From positions 6,460,600-6,524,599 of the forward strand of contig NC_084816.1 in assembly GCF_963583255.1 (NCBI RefSeq): DNA of 64,000 bases. The letters are read 5' to 3'. Each line of letters starts with the position of its first letter. The first letter of the stretch is position 1. This document shows positions 12,998 through 24,800 of the stretch, in pieces. The translations under genes and the position numbers were made by a program. The notes below the pieces were generated by a model that was given only the letters and a program-made list of their open reading frames with translations, was not told where the DNA came from and made no database searches. Origin of the DNA: Pyrus communis. Taxonomy: Eukaryota > Streptophyta > Magnoliopsida > Rosales > Rosaceae.

Positions 12998-15635
12998 TGA
13001 CGCACCCTGACTGGAGTTGAGGCATACTGGCCATCATTCGAAGGTAATGTAACCAAAGGTGCAATGATGTAAAAATGTGGATAAATTAAAACCAAAACTA
13101 GAACTTATTTAAACTACTAAAGTGAGTGCGCAATAGTGGGTAGAACCCATAAACTACAAATGTTCAGAGTATAAATAACATAAATGTAAAGCAGTCGAAC
13201 TAGAGAAGTACTTATTACACAACTGGGGATAAGTTCCTACGTTAAAATGGAGATATGTCAGAATCACCGGGTAATCCTCGAGTGCCACAAAGTAAGTCAG
13301 CTATCAAGGACTTAGAAGGGAAACACAAATATTTTCCGAACATATTAACCCATCACTATAAAACATGTATAGTTTCCAGAAAAATCATACTATGTATAGG
13401 TATGAAATCAAATGCATGCCAACAGTAAATCCAGAAGTATGCCACAACACAGTAAGTCAACAACAATATAAATATAATCATGTGCTTAACAATCTATACT
13501 AGCATGCAAGTCGAAGTCGCCTAATGCGACCTGTACGACTGCACCTATGGCTCATCAATATATGTTAGCACACGAGTCGGAGTCGCCTAATGCGACTTGC
13601 ACGAAAGGATTAGGTGTAATAATAATATACATTCTAGTGCTACAATCACGTAAAGACTAGCGTTATTCGCTATCGCATACGAGTTGGAATTGCCTATTGC
13701 AATCCGTACGACAGGATTAGCACCTACTTGGATCCAAGGTGAGTGTGCGGTGCTGATATGAACAACACGTGAAAGACTAGCCTGACCCTGGGCTGAACAC
13801 TAACACCTGGGTGTAGCAATGATGAGCAAACTATATGAATGTAAACATGCCATAATGATTCAACAATTTCAATCAACATAATAACCTTACCTGGACCTAC
13901 ATGCGCGTCCCGTAATTATCTTAGCATTTCACAACAATATAATATTTATGAGTAGGTAAAATGCATATGAATATGTCATACAATATATAAACCTCAACCA
14001 CATAACAACATTTTTAAAATTTAATAAATCATGGCATAAATTCATAAATCAATTTAAAAGCATTTGTGGAAACTATAAAGTAAGCGTGTGTATGTGTGTG
14101 TATACGAAAACAAAAATGCCCACTCACTGTTATGTCGATGGATCATAGCCCCTTAGTGTATACGAAAACAAAAATGCCCACTCATTGGTATGTCAATGGA
14201 TCGTAGCCCCTTAGTCTCGTTTGTCTTCGGGGTAAGTCTCGCCTATATGCGAAAAACTAGGAATAACTCCCCATAGTTTGCTCAAACAGAAGGTTTAAAT
14301 ATACGAAAATGTTCTACTTGAAGTCACGGACCCACACATATCAACCAATCGTCGGCCGAAGGCCGGACACGCCCTCACTCGCCACCCAACTCACTCACAC
14401 ACGCGCATGCATGTGCCTGGCAGAAACTAACAGAACCCTAACAAACGTTAGGAATATTTCGTTAGAATTGATGAAATATTCCGTTAAATAGTAAATGCGT
14501 TACCTGACATCATTAGAATATTTTGTCAAGTCTGACGGAATATTCGTCATCTCCTTCGGTGGGTCGCCGTCATCGATCGCCACTGGCCGCTGTCTGGTTT
14601 CGTTGGAAACTGGAAAAAATGGTTGCATTCTGGGGAAAAATTAAAACTCGCATAACTTACTCAATTCTCAACCATTTTCGATGAAATTTATATGGATTTG
14701 AAGCTTGTGATAAGGAGAACAAAATCGTACCTCTTAAAAATCCAAAAGCTGGACGAAAAAAGGACGGAAAAAGGCTCGAAAGGTTCGGCCAAAAACTTGA
14801 CTCCTTGAACTCATTGGTTTCAACGTCAACTTGACTCTAAACTTAGTCTAGGGACTCCAGAGAGTTGTGTAAAAGCTTCCCCAAATTCTAAAACCTTGTG
14901 ACTCGGTTTGAAACTCATCGAAGGAAAACTCACCGAGTCGGACCTTCCTAGTTGGCGAGTCAAAACTCATCCATTTCACAATCTGGTTATATGGTTGGGT
15001 TCGTGGTAGGGAGAGGAACACAATGAAGGTGATTTGGAGTTCGATATATGAAGGTTTGACGTCGTTCTTGAGGGTTGCATAGCAATAGAGCTTCGATGAA
15101 GAAGAGAGAGAAGAGAGTGAAAGGCAGTTTCTGATTGGAGGAAATGGAATGAGGGTGATGGTTTCTGATTGGTGCAAGATTTGAGGGATTTATTTGATTG
15201 GTGAGGAGGGAGTCAGGGAAAAAGGAGTGAAGATGAGGGTTTTAGGGAAAGTGATGGATTTTGGTGAGGAAAATAAGGAACACGGATCCAATTTTTAAGG
15301 AAGATAAAAGATAGGGTTTGTACAAAAAAAGTTAGACGAAATCTAACATGCCTTATCTGGAACAGTAGTTTCCAGTACTAAATAATTAACGCATACATGT
15401 ACAATTCTGCTCGTTGTTAACATATTTTAACGAAACGTAACCTTTTCGTTACAAGTCCGATTCGAGCCTAACTCGTGCTCACGCATTCGCAACAACGAGT
15501 ACTATTTAATTACGATAGCAAGAAAAATAATTTAAAGCTACATAATCACGTCCACGTCACTTTGCCAATAAGGGCACAAATGTCAATTCACATACATGGG
15601 GAGAAATTACATAGAAAATTAGGGACGGGTCATCA
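12998..15635 (-). mobile_element. Probable solo LTR (Ty3/gypsy-like) inserted in a MITE
   Basis: Read on the minus strand, the segment starts TGATGACCCGTCCC and ends GGTGCGTCA, giving TG..CA ends. It has a pyrimidine-rich leader-like part near 14850-15250 and no gag or pol similarity. The 'TGATGACCCGTCCC' opening resembles the TGTAACACCC-type opening of plant gypsy LTRs. Three imperfect repeats of 'gagtcggagtcgcctaatgc' lie near 13510, 13578 and 13680. The left flank (ttcgtt) and right flank (aatgtt) match only loosely as target duplications, so the borders may be off by a few bases. An unpaired LTR of this size implies recombination between two LTRs or an incomplete element. Confidence 0.5.
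14100..14215. repeat. Tandem duplication of a 58-bp unit
   Basis: Positions 14100-14157 and 14158-14215 both run from 'gtatacgaaaacaaaaatgc' to 'atagccccttagt' or 'gtagccccttagt', with a handful of differences. The duplication lies inside the probable solo LTR. Confidence 0.85.
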
Positions 15636-15858
15636 AATGTTCATCTTACATCGTGCGGTTAGAAATTATTGTAATTTTTTTAATTTAAAATTGAATATAA
15701 ACAGTACCTTATGAAAACTGGCCGCACAATGTACAATAAACGGATGTGATTGGAGGATCCCCTCTCTTAATGTTTAATCAACAATTTTGGCATGCATGGT
15801 AAGCACAAATTGGTCTCTCATATTTGCTCATTCTCCTCGTCAACATGTATAATATAAG

Positions 15859-16291
15859 AGTAATGCTAAGTAAACTAAATTTATAGACTAAGAGCTCATT
15901 TGGTTGTACTTTTAAAATGGCTAAAACTGCTTTTAGAGAAAATGTTTTTTGGTTCCAAAAACACTTAAAGTGCTTTCTGCAAGAAGCACCAGTTATGTGC
16001 TTCTTTCAGGAAGCACTTTAAGTTCTTTTCCAAAATTTACTTGCATTTTTATTAAGGATTGGTTCTAAAAACATTTTCACCAAAAGCGCTTTTAGTCATT
16101 TTAAAAGCACATCCAAACAAGCACTAAATTTGCAAACTAAATTATGTGTCACCAATAAGAATAAGCACGTTAATCAACACATAAGTAATAATTCAATCAT
16201 TAACTTTTATGTCATTTAGTTTATAGAATTTAGTCTACAACATTTAGTTTACAAAATGTAGTCTACACATTTAGTCTATCTAGTATTACCC
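15859..16291. mobile_element. MITE with AATGCTA-type ends, interrupted by another MITE
   Basis: Left end 'agtaatgctaagtaaacta' and right end, reverse complement 'gggtaatactagatagacta', form terminal inverted repeats. Inside lies 'gtgtcaccaataag', which is shared with other copies of the family at 16309-16461, 40338-40480 and 58017-58157. The outer copy is interrupted at 15892-16124. Confidence 0.65.
15892..16124. mobile_element. 233-bp foldback MITE with TAA target duplication, nested in another MITE
   Basis: Left arm 'gagctcatttggttgtactt' pairs with the reverse complement of the right arm, 'gtgcttgtttggatgtgctt', and the pairing continues for over 40 bp. TAA flanks it at 15889-15891 and 16125-16127, as expected of PIF/Harbinger-type (Tourist) elements. 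Removing the element and one TAA rejoins the outer MITE. Confidence 0.7.
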
Positions 16292-16308
16292 ATAATATAA
16301 TATAGAAA

Positions 16309-16461
16309 ATATTAGAGAGGCCAAATTTTTAAACCAAATAATGTATCATCAATAGAAAATAAATATATTAATCAATACTTAAATAACAATCCAATAATTA
16401 ACATATATATAATTTAGTTTACAAAATTTAGTTAAAAAATTTGGTTTCCTTAGCATTACCC
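16309..16461. mobile_element. Second copy of the AATGCTA-ended MITE
   Basis: Left end 'aatattagagaggccaaatt' and the reverse complement of the right end, 'gggtaatgctaaggaaacca', are inverted repeats. The interior 'aatgtatcatcaatag' and 'aatcaatacttaaataac' match the other family members in order. Confidence 0.6.
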
Positions 16462-16868
16462 ATATAATATACAAAAATACTAAAAGGAATCTATCACTCT
16501 ATAGACTCTATGTCACTTTATACTTTTAATAATATTTTATAATATTAGCACGAAAATTTAGTTAAATTATAAGCTAACAGATAATTCTTAAAAAGTATTA
16601 TTGTCAGAGAATTCCTTACCATTTCCTTTATAAAATTATCACAACCCTACCCCACCCCCGCACCAACCCAAACCGTGTGCAAAACTCGTACATCCAACGG
16701 TCCACAGAGTAGAATCCAGATGGCACACATTATTATATATATTACCATGACTTTTCTTTTACTTACTCTACTTTTATATCTATGTTCACTGTGAAGTGTT
16801 GAACTTGCGAGGAAATACAAAAAGCAGGAGGCCGGAGGGTATTTTAGGAAGAACAGCATGAAATTGCG

Positions 16869-16923
<55 letters not shown>

Positions 16924-17151
16924 TCGTATCCATAAATGTCATCACCAACTTTACCTTATCATCAACTGAGTAAACGAATGATTCTCAAAAGCCCAAACGC
17001 CACACTCATCTTAATTTGCACTTCCGCTTCCCCTTCCACTTGGATCGTTGCTTAAGTAACAGGCACCCCCAATTCACTTGGGCAGTGTGTGGCAGCGGGA
17101 CTAGGAGGAGCCCCACCGAGTAGTGTACACAGAGCTTATTGTACAACGGTC
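16462..17151. other. Upstream region of the 17152 gene with an (AT)n tract
   Basis: Contains an uninterrupted (AT) dinucleotide repeat at 16871-16920, about 230 bp before the start codon. The rest shows no gene. The stretch 16930-17150 is presumably promoter and 5' leader. Confidence 0.6.
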
Positions 17152-18297
17152 ATGGCGTCAGATGATAGTATGACCATCCGGTCTTGTATCTCCATGCAGG
17201 AAGACGAGTACGATGAGGATACCGATGATGGGTTTGATCAGCTGCCCCATCCCCATAACTTGTCTAGGCTATTCATGTGTTCCGTATCTGGTACCGATCG
17301 TGAGGATGATATGGATTATGATATTAATCATGATGATCATGGTAACTATTACTACCATGGCCAAGATAAATCCCAAGCAGACACTACCGCTGGCATGAAT
17401 ATGTTCATGTCACTCTTGTCCATGGAAAGCTTTGACCGGGACGTACTGGAATTTGGGCTGTCATCCGACTCCGACAAGGAACCCAGCTCTTACTCGCTTC
17501 CGGCAACACCCCCAAGACGAAGGGCTCCAGGTGGAATGCCCCATTACAAGCATCGCAATCCCATGCTGCATAAAGAGTACGCCAGCGAGAATGAAGCTCA
17601 AACAGTCATGAGCAACATTTCCAGGAGGAGCAGAAGGAGAAGAAGAAGGACGCGAATCATAAACGATCGACACTCATGGCTATCGGCATCACCAGACAGA
17701 GGATACATAGCTGAGAAGAAAGTTGATGATGATGATGACACGAAGGCCACCAAGAATAGGATGATGGCGCGGACGGATAGTAGTCACCTTGGCCATTGCC
17801 ATAGCTTTAGCGGGGAGACTGAGGGTGGGAGTGTGGTAGTGATAACGAGGCCCAAGGGAGGGAGGAGGTCCCTGTGCATGGACATGGAGGAAGTCAAGGC
17901 TTGCAGAGATCTTGGGTTTGAGTTGGAGCACCAGCATATGCTGCACGAGATGCCCCTTAATCTTTCTCGCGCTGCCTCCACCCTTGACACCAACACTTCC
18001 TGCAGTAGCGGCGGCAATTCCCCCATCGCCAACTGGCGCATCTCCAGCCCCGGTACATATGCCTATGCCTGCCTAGCTTCCATCTTATATATGCCTTTCC
18101 TTTTATTCCTTCTCAATTCTCAAACTGACCAGCCAAAAGTCATTTTTCATTGCATTGATCTCACAATTACCGGCATCATCTAAATTTGGGTCTAAATTAT
18201 CTCTACTCCAGGTGATGACCCACGGGAAGTGAAGGCTCGAATCAAGGTCTGGGCGCAGGCTGTGGCATTGGCATCCACATCACGACAAGGCATCTGA
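17152..18297 (+). CDS. Unknown plant protein, two exons, 328 aa
   Basis: Proposed CDS join(17152..18052, 18212..18297). Exon 1 ends CCCG|GTACAT, exon 2 follows CTCCAG|GTGATG, and the frame closes at a TGA. The first in-frame ATG (MASDDSMT) is taken as start because the open frame before it has no ATG. Features seen: an acidic N-terminal third (EDEYDEDTDDGFDQ, then a DREDDMDYD stretch), a motif SLLSMESFDRDVLEFGLSSD near residues 109-128, a basic cluster SRRSRRRRRRTR near 157-168 that could be a nuclear localisation signal, and a C-terminal tail DDPREVKARIKVWAQAVALA supplied mainly by exon 2. The short conserved-looking tail on its own exon supports the splice. I know no function for this family. 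If the intron is retained, translation runs into a different, hydrophobic tail and stops at 18183. Confidence 0.7.
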
Positions 18298-20319
18298 GCT
18301 GACTAATCCGCAAAAATGATCGCTTATTCTCTCAGCATGTGGTTTTTCAATTTACCTATTTCGCTTCCTACAGTTATGTTTGGGTAGACCGTACAAGAAA
18401 GAGATATCACTGCGGTGGAGGGAATTCCCGGTATGTTATGTAGAATTTCCATTTTTGCTTCCACTCAGTACATTTTTTGTTCTTCTGGGTTTTGGATAGA
18501 TTGCATCGTTTCGGTTTCCCTAGAAGGATTGAGGTTTCTGGTTGACGTTCCTCGATCTTCATCTGAGTTCACCGTATTTCAGCGCTACCTCTGCAGCGCA
18601 GCTTCTCCACATTGTAAATATAGTAATATACTGTAACTGATCATTCTTTTTCGTGATGACAGTTTACAAACATACTTGATTATGTTCATTGTGTGTAAAG
18701 ATTTTCAAGATTCAGTTTCATGTATCCATTTTGTGAGGCATTTCCCATTGGATATTGGCATTGGGAACGATCGATATTGATATTGTACTAGATATGAAAC
18801 ATATATACAAAAGTTCATGTTCCTACATAGTCCTAATGTTATCTGATATCCGCTGCCAAAAATCATCGGAATATCGCTAACAAAATACTAAAGCAGAGAC
18901 AAGGGAAGAAACAATGCCATGTTTTACTTGGACGAAACTCAGTGCAGGAGGCTTAAACCAAGTCACTGGCCGCTTTTAACCCTAATTCGGCTCTCAAAAG
19001 TAAACTGTGTTAACGATTACTACCCGCAGTCTGGCCGAAGAAGAAAAAAAATACAATAATAGAAGGCTACAAATTCCAAAATCTCTGCAAAACTCACTGA
19101 ACAGATTGAAACCACATGCAATGGACAACAACAAGGCACTTAGCAGATCGATTTAGCATGGCAAAAGACAACCTTGTCGACTGGGAATAAGTCATGGGAG
19201 ATATATCCTCACTGCAGATAGAAGATTCATTTCAGTCTCTCGCAATTGAAATGGAGAGAAGAAATTGGGAAAGGGTATCGAAAGCTGAGAAAAACGAAGG
19301 CATCTTCTCATAATTTGAATCCTCAACTTACTCATTAGTTGCTAACAAGCTGAAAGCTTGTGACTGAATTAACACACCAAGGAGCCTTATTCAAACCAGC
19401 AATTTTTCCCAACCCAACGATGGACACCCAAGTTTCACGAGTGACGCCGGAGGCTCAACTAGCATGCTAAAAATGAAACTACCTTGGAGAAACTGGATGT
19501 GGGAATTCATTCCTATACCATGAGAATCGGCTGATGGAGGTCTAAACTTGCTTGGAGATGATGAAAACAACTACAAAAGTCAAAATCCTTGACAAACTGA
19601 TAAACAGTGAGTACCGTTTCTGTCATTTCATGCCTTACATGTTACGCATCAAGGAACATTCCGACATCACTCGGGCATTTCAACAAGTCCCGGAACTCAT
19701 CACAATGTAGTATGGACGCCAGACGCCCACCAGAACATCCAGAAAGAAGGGCCTCACGCACAATTTAACAGGAGCAAGTTCAATGCAAAAGCTGATCAGC
19801 TTTCTGCATTCCTTACTTTGGACAATACATTAACTCTTCAATCATTCCTTACCAAATTTGTATTAAAATGAAACAAAAGCCCAAACCAAACCCAATCCAA
19901 CCCATCTAAAATGCAACTTTCTTTTAGAAAGTTACGTTCACATGTCCATTTTTACGTTTTATACGCTCTTATTAATTTTTAGTCCTTAATTTTTTTTTTT
20001 TAATTCATTCGATTTGACAGTCGAAATTAAAAGAAACATGTGAAAAATAAAAATGATTGTTAGCTATTTTTTTTTCCGTTTTCAATTTTCTTCTTTACGT
20101 CTCAAATTATTTCTACCGAAACCAAAATCATTTGAAAACTCCCAAAAAAAAGGATATTTGTTGTCCTTGACAACTGAATCCCAATGTATTTTTTATTATT
20201 TTGATATATTTACTCATTTGTTTTTAAAATTAAGGTTTTTAAAATAAAGAAAAGAAACACCCACATAACATTTTGCTTGCCCCCATTTCACTAATTTTCT
20301 TGCTCTGTAGACTCTGTAA
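18298..20319. other. Intergenic, no gene recognised
   Basis: No protein-like frame on either strand. The first 350 bp are probably 3' UTR of the upstream gene. 18900-19850 is less AT-rich than its surroundings but carries stops in every frame I read. Confidence 0.5.
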
Positions 20320-21331
20320 GAGCAAGTCCACCATTGTGGATTGCTCAGTGGATAGTGGACCAAACAGGGCTCCATAGCCCGGCAGAAGCCCTCCAGTGTT
20401 GGGAGCCCGAGGGATTGGGCAGGCCCGAGCAAGAGGCCTGTGAGGAATTGCCAACCAGCGAGCCCAATGTGGACATGACGCAGGGCTGACGTAAGCCTGG
20501 CGTCAGTCACATTTTTTAATTTTTTTCTGTCAGGCGCGTGCGCCTCACCCGCTCGTGGGGGTGCATCAGCCGACAAGTTTTAGACCCCAGGGGCCCGCAG
20601 TGCAATCTGCCTCAGTTACCGTTGGGAAGCCACGTGGCTTCCCACAGTCCGTTCGATCTCAACGGCTCTTTAAAATAGGCCGTCCGATTTGCAACGGTAA
20701 TAAAAAAAAAATTCTAATTTAATGTCAACCGTTCTATCTGAGATCAATGATTAATATTAATCTACTTTATAAATAAAAAAATAAAAGAAAAAATAGTTTT
20801 AAAATTAAGAAAAGTTGCCGTTGTGACATGTGGCACAATCTGGAGTGTTGGAATTCAAATTTTTTTTTTTTATATCCAACGGCATAGATTAATTAGTTGA
20901 ATAAAAATTAAAAAAAATTGTAAAAAAATCCTAAAAAAAATCTAAATTAAAAAAAAAAAAATTGTTTTTACTTTTCTATAAATACCCAATAATTGTCTTT
21001 TCGGATTTTATGACAAGTGGCGCAACGAAAATGATTAAAAAACTTATCCGAAATTACAAATAAAATTATTTTGTATTATTTAATAATACTTCGGATAATG
21101 ACACGTGGTGCAACGAGAACGATTAAAAATCTTATCCGAAATTACAATTAAAATTATTTTGTATTATTTTATAATAAAAAAATACTAATATTTTAATTGC
21201 CTATTAACATGGCTATTGAAATGTAATGGTGGAGATGCAAAAGACGATTAATGTTCATTAAGGACAGTTACTATTCACTAGGTGGATAGCATAGTGTATT
21301 GCCTGGAAGGTTTCACACGCTGGAACTACTC
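20320..21331. mobile_element. Non-autonomous PIF/Harbinger-like element, about 1 kb, TAA target duplication
   Basis: TAA at 20317-20319 and again at 21332-21334 flank inverted ends GAGCAAGTCCACC and (reverse complement) GAGTAGTTCCAGC, which share 9 of 13 bases. The interior is non-coding. It holds GC-rich parts with 'ccacgtgg' and 'caacgg' motifs and two copies of 'cttatccgaaattacaa' (about 21043 and 21131). The TAA/TTA duplication and GAG-starting ends point to the PIF/Harbinger superfamily. No transposase is present. Confidence 0.6.
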
Positions 21332-21334
21332 TAA

Positions 21335-21851
21335 TGTGCCCCATCTTCACTCCTTATCCTTCTTTCTGCCCCCCTTTCACTAATCTTCTTGATCCTTTCT
21401 CAACAGGCATCGATGCTTACTTGTTCTTAGAAGGAGACTTGTTACTTGCCATCCCGTATGATTTAATCAATCTCTAAGCTTTGCATTGTATTTGGATATA
21501 GATTATAAATGGGTTTGTTTTGCTGTCATCGGCGCTGCTAGATCTGTCTGCCTTCCCGCTCGATCCACTACTTTATTGATGCTTTGACACGCTATTTTCT
21601 TCGCCACTGGGTCAAATCATGGAATTTCACTCTCTCTCCTTTCCTTTCAGTCACCCTCTCTCTGGATACAAGATTGCATCTTTATATTTCCAACTTTGAT
21701 TAATTGATGAGATACTGTGAAGTGAAAGTGATGCACAATCCAGAAGATGGCGGTGGAGCTTGGGAATCTGGTTTTGACTTGGAGCTTGAGGTTGAAGGTT
21801 TAATGAGGTTGATGCTGATGCATCATGCTTATGCACTGACGGTAACCATAG
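21335..21851. other. Flank of the PP2C pseudogene
   Basis: No readable gene. Diverged sequence from the 5' part of the PP2C relic may start within it, but I cannot align it with confidence. Confidence 0.4.
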
Positions 21852-24800
21852 ATGATTATCCCTCAGGTTTACACAAGCCCACCAAGTTATTCCCATAAAC
21901 CACATTCAAGACTATCCTGGGGGCTTTTGTTAGTGCTAATGTCTTTACCGCTCGCACCGACAACCAGACTGTACTCATTGCTACTGATGTTCAAGAACCC
22001 GCCGCCTAGTTTCAGAGCATCTCCTCGTTCTTTGCAATTCCTTAGCAGCCTGCACGTCATGGCTCTGGACCTTTGAATGGCTTTATGTCTAGGTCTCTGG
22101 AGAGATGTTTTGCTTCCGGTCCTTTGGAAAGGGGTGGTGGTTTCATGTCTGAGCTAATGGAGGAAGGTGTCACGTCTGGTCCTATTGATTCTACTAACAA
22201 ATCTAACTTCTCTATACCGCTTGCACGCAGTCGTGGAAGACCAGGCTTCAGCGTCTTATGAGGAGTGTTAGTGTGCCAATGAAAAACGCACTCTCTTGGA
22301 CCTTTTCAAGACATTCTATAGGGGTATGGTTGGATGCAATGGTTCTTCTTGCACCCAGTGACTCAACTTTCCTGGAATCCTAAAAAGCCGAAATATTGGC
22401 TAGAGGCTTCACAAAACCATCATGATGGGGGGTCGTCTGAAGGGGAGTATAGAAATACTGATAACTTGCAATGGGCTCATGGCAAGGTTGGTGAAGATAG
22501 GGTTCATGTTGTGCTCTCCGAAGAACAAATGTGGTTATTCATTGGGATATATGATGGGTTTAGTGGCCTAAATGCACCAGATTTTCTGATGAGCAAGCTC
22601 TATAGAGCAATTGGCAAAGAACTCGAGGGTTTGCTTTGGTATTATGAAGATATATCTCCCAACGATCCACCAAAGCAAGAACCTCTTAGAACCGGAAATG
22701 CCAAGGTTAGTCTGGTGACCAGTAAGAAGGACCTTTCAAATCTTTCTTCAAATCAAGAAATTTTTAGTAGTGTAATAGATCCATGTAATCCAGGAATTGC
22801 CAAGGGTATCATCTAGGTTTGAAATAGTCGAGGAAAACAATGGAGTTAGGATGGGTATTGAATAGGACTTACCTCATTGCAAACAAACCAGCATCTCGGA
22901 TACTGCTTCTATTTATGTTCCAGCTGCAATTGTAACTAGTCAAGGAAAAAAAAGCTTGCGGCTTTATGAGCTGCTTCAGATGGAAAATTAAGATGGACAA
23001 GATTCTCTGTCACCTTTAGAGTTTGATAGGAATACAAATACTTTGGATACACAAGATAAAAATCCCAAGTGTAGCTATGTGAATTCCAAGGGAGATGCTT
23101 ATGGCCTTCAGGGTGAAGACCCCACTACTTCAGGATGAGGAGGTGCAGGTGCTGGTATTGAATCCAGTCATCAAGATGGTATTGATGTGGTTTCCATTTC
23201 AGGACAGAGGCAGGATATATGAAAGATTTCAATGAGCTCAAAGATTAGAAAACTAACAGAAAGCAGAAATCATTGCATAAAAAACTATTGCCTAGGAACT
23301 ATGATTGGCATAGAGAAAAGGCTTGCATCGATGAGAAAATAGGTGTGTATGTGGGACCTATTAGGAAGTGCAAATCAGGAATTGTGGATCATGCATCAGT
23401 TTTAAGAGCAATGGCTCGAGCTCTTGATCAGACTGAAGAGGATTACATGGAAATGGTGGAAAAGACTCTTGACAAAAATGCAGAACTTGCTTTGATGGGA
23501 TCTTGTGTTTTAGTGGTGATAGTGAAAGATCAAAATGTGTATGTCATGAACCTTGGTGATAGCCATGTAATTTTGGCACAAGAAAGACCAAATGATCGCC
23601 ATCCTAACCCAAATTTTGGAAAGGATGAAGTGTGGCATAAGAATAAATTCAGAGAGTCATTAGCGCGTATGGAGCTCGACAGAATATCAGAGGAATCTCC
23701 GGTGCATAATCAGAATGGTCAAGTAAATAAAAACAGAGAGATTTCTTTATGCAGATTAAAGATGAGGGCAATTTAACTTTCATCCGATCACAGTACCAGT
23801 GTAGAGGAGGTGTGTGTCTCATTTTTGTGTTGTTTGATTTAGTTGCTGTTTTTTTATTTGTTATGAAGATTTTAATTTGTATTGGTTAATTGTTATATTG
23901 ATGTTCATTATTTCATGGTTATCGAACATAATCGTAAACAATGCTTTGTATATTTGCACATGCATCTGTACCTGCATCTGAATCTCCCGCCTACAGTGAT
24001 TTACTCTGCAATGCATGCATTTTTGTTGGGTCTTACCTTCTTCCTTTATAGAAAAAAACCCAACTAGAAACCCTATCCTTGCTGCAAGTGTCTTGATTGG
24101 TTGCCTATTATTTGGTTGATTAAAATATGTATGTCATGCTTAATCTCGCACTGACTTTGGATTATAGTTTGTAATTTTCATTGATTGTTAGGCACTTAGA
24201 TAGTACAAGAGAAGATAAGTAGATACTGTCAGCATCTGATTGAAGAATTGTTTTGTATTCTTGATTGTCTTGTGCAAGAAGTTTTCAAGATAAAGGAAGA
24301 ACATCCTTAGGATAGCCAAGCCATATTAAACGATCGTGTAAAGGGGCAATTAAAGGTCACCAGAGCATTTGGTGCTGGGTTCTTGAAGAAGGTCAATTCA
24401 GCTGGTAACTTTTACCGAAAATATCTTATTAAAGGCCACAATTTGCAAAATCATATCATCATGGGTGCCTTATGTGCATAACTAATTTTCATTAATGTAA
24501 ATATTTAAGCAGGAAATGGATATAGTTGAACACTGATTGAAACCATGTTGTCATCTAACTATGACCAAATAAATAGAAAAACGCTGATTCCAATAAATAT
24601 TGAAATGTTCGTACTAATAATGAAAACAATTTCCGTTTTTCTGAAGTTTTACAAGGAATATTGTTAATAGGGATCTAAAACTTAGACAATTCAGATCATT
24701 GAACCACATTGCAGGAGTGTCCCCAATAATGGGATCCAATCATTTTTGGTTCTCATGCAAGGGGATTACTATAAAGAAGTTATCCTTATTGACATGGCAT

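Larger units (their letters stand above)
12947..15770. mobile_element. MITE (GGATCC-ended family) split by a later insertion
   Basis: The left half (12947-12997) contains 'ggatcc' twice and ends 'caaatcacattcgtt'. The right half (15636-15770) begins 'gttcatcttacatcgtgcgg' and ends 'gtgattggaggatcccct'. Joined, the halves match the order seen in other copies of the family at 42875-43105 and 54580-54760, where 'gttcatcttacacatgcgg' and 'accgcacgat' form the hairpin stem. The 2.6 kb between them is therefore a later insertion. Confidence 0.6.

Noticed and set aside
14848..15177. 109-codon minus-strand frame
   Set aside because: Lies in the pyrimidine-rich part of the probable solo LTR, with no recognisable domain.
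17461..18041. Three minus-strand open frames opposite the 17152 gene
   Set aside because: Shadows of the plus-strand exon, with no domain and no splice or promoter signals.
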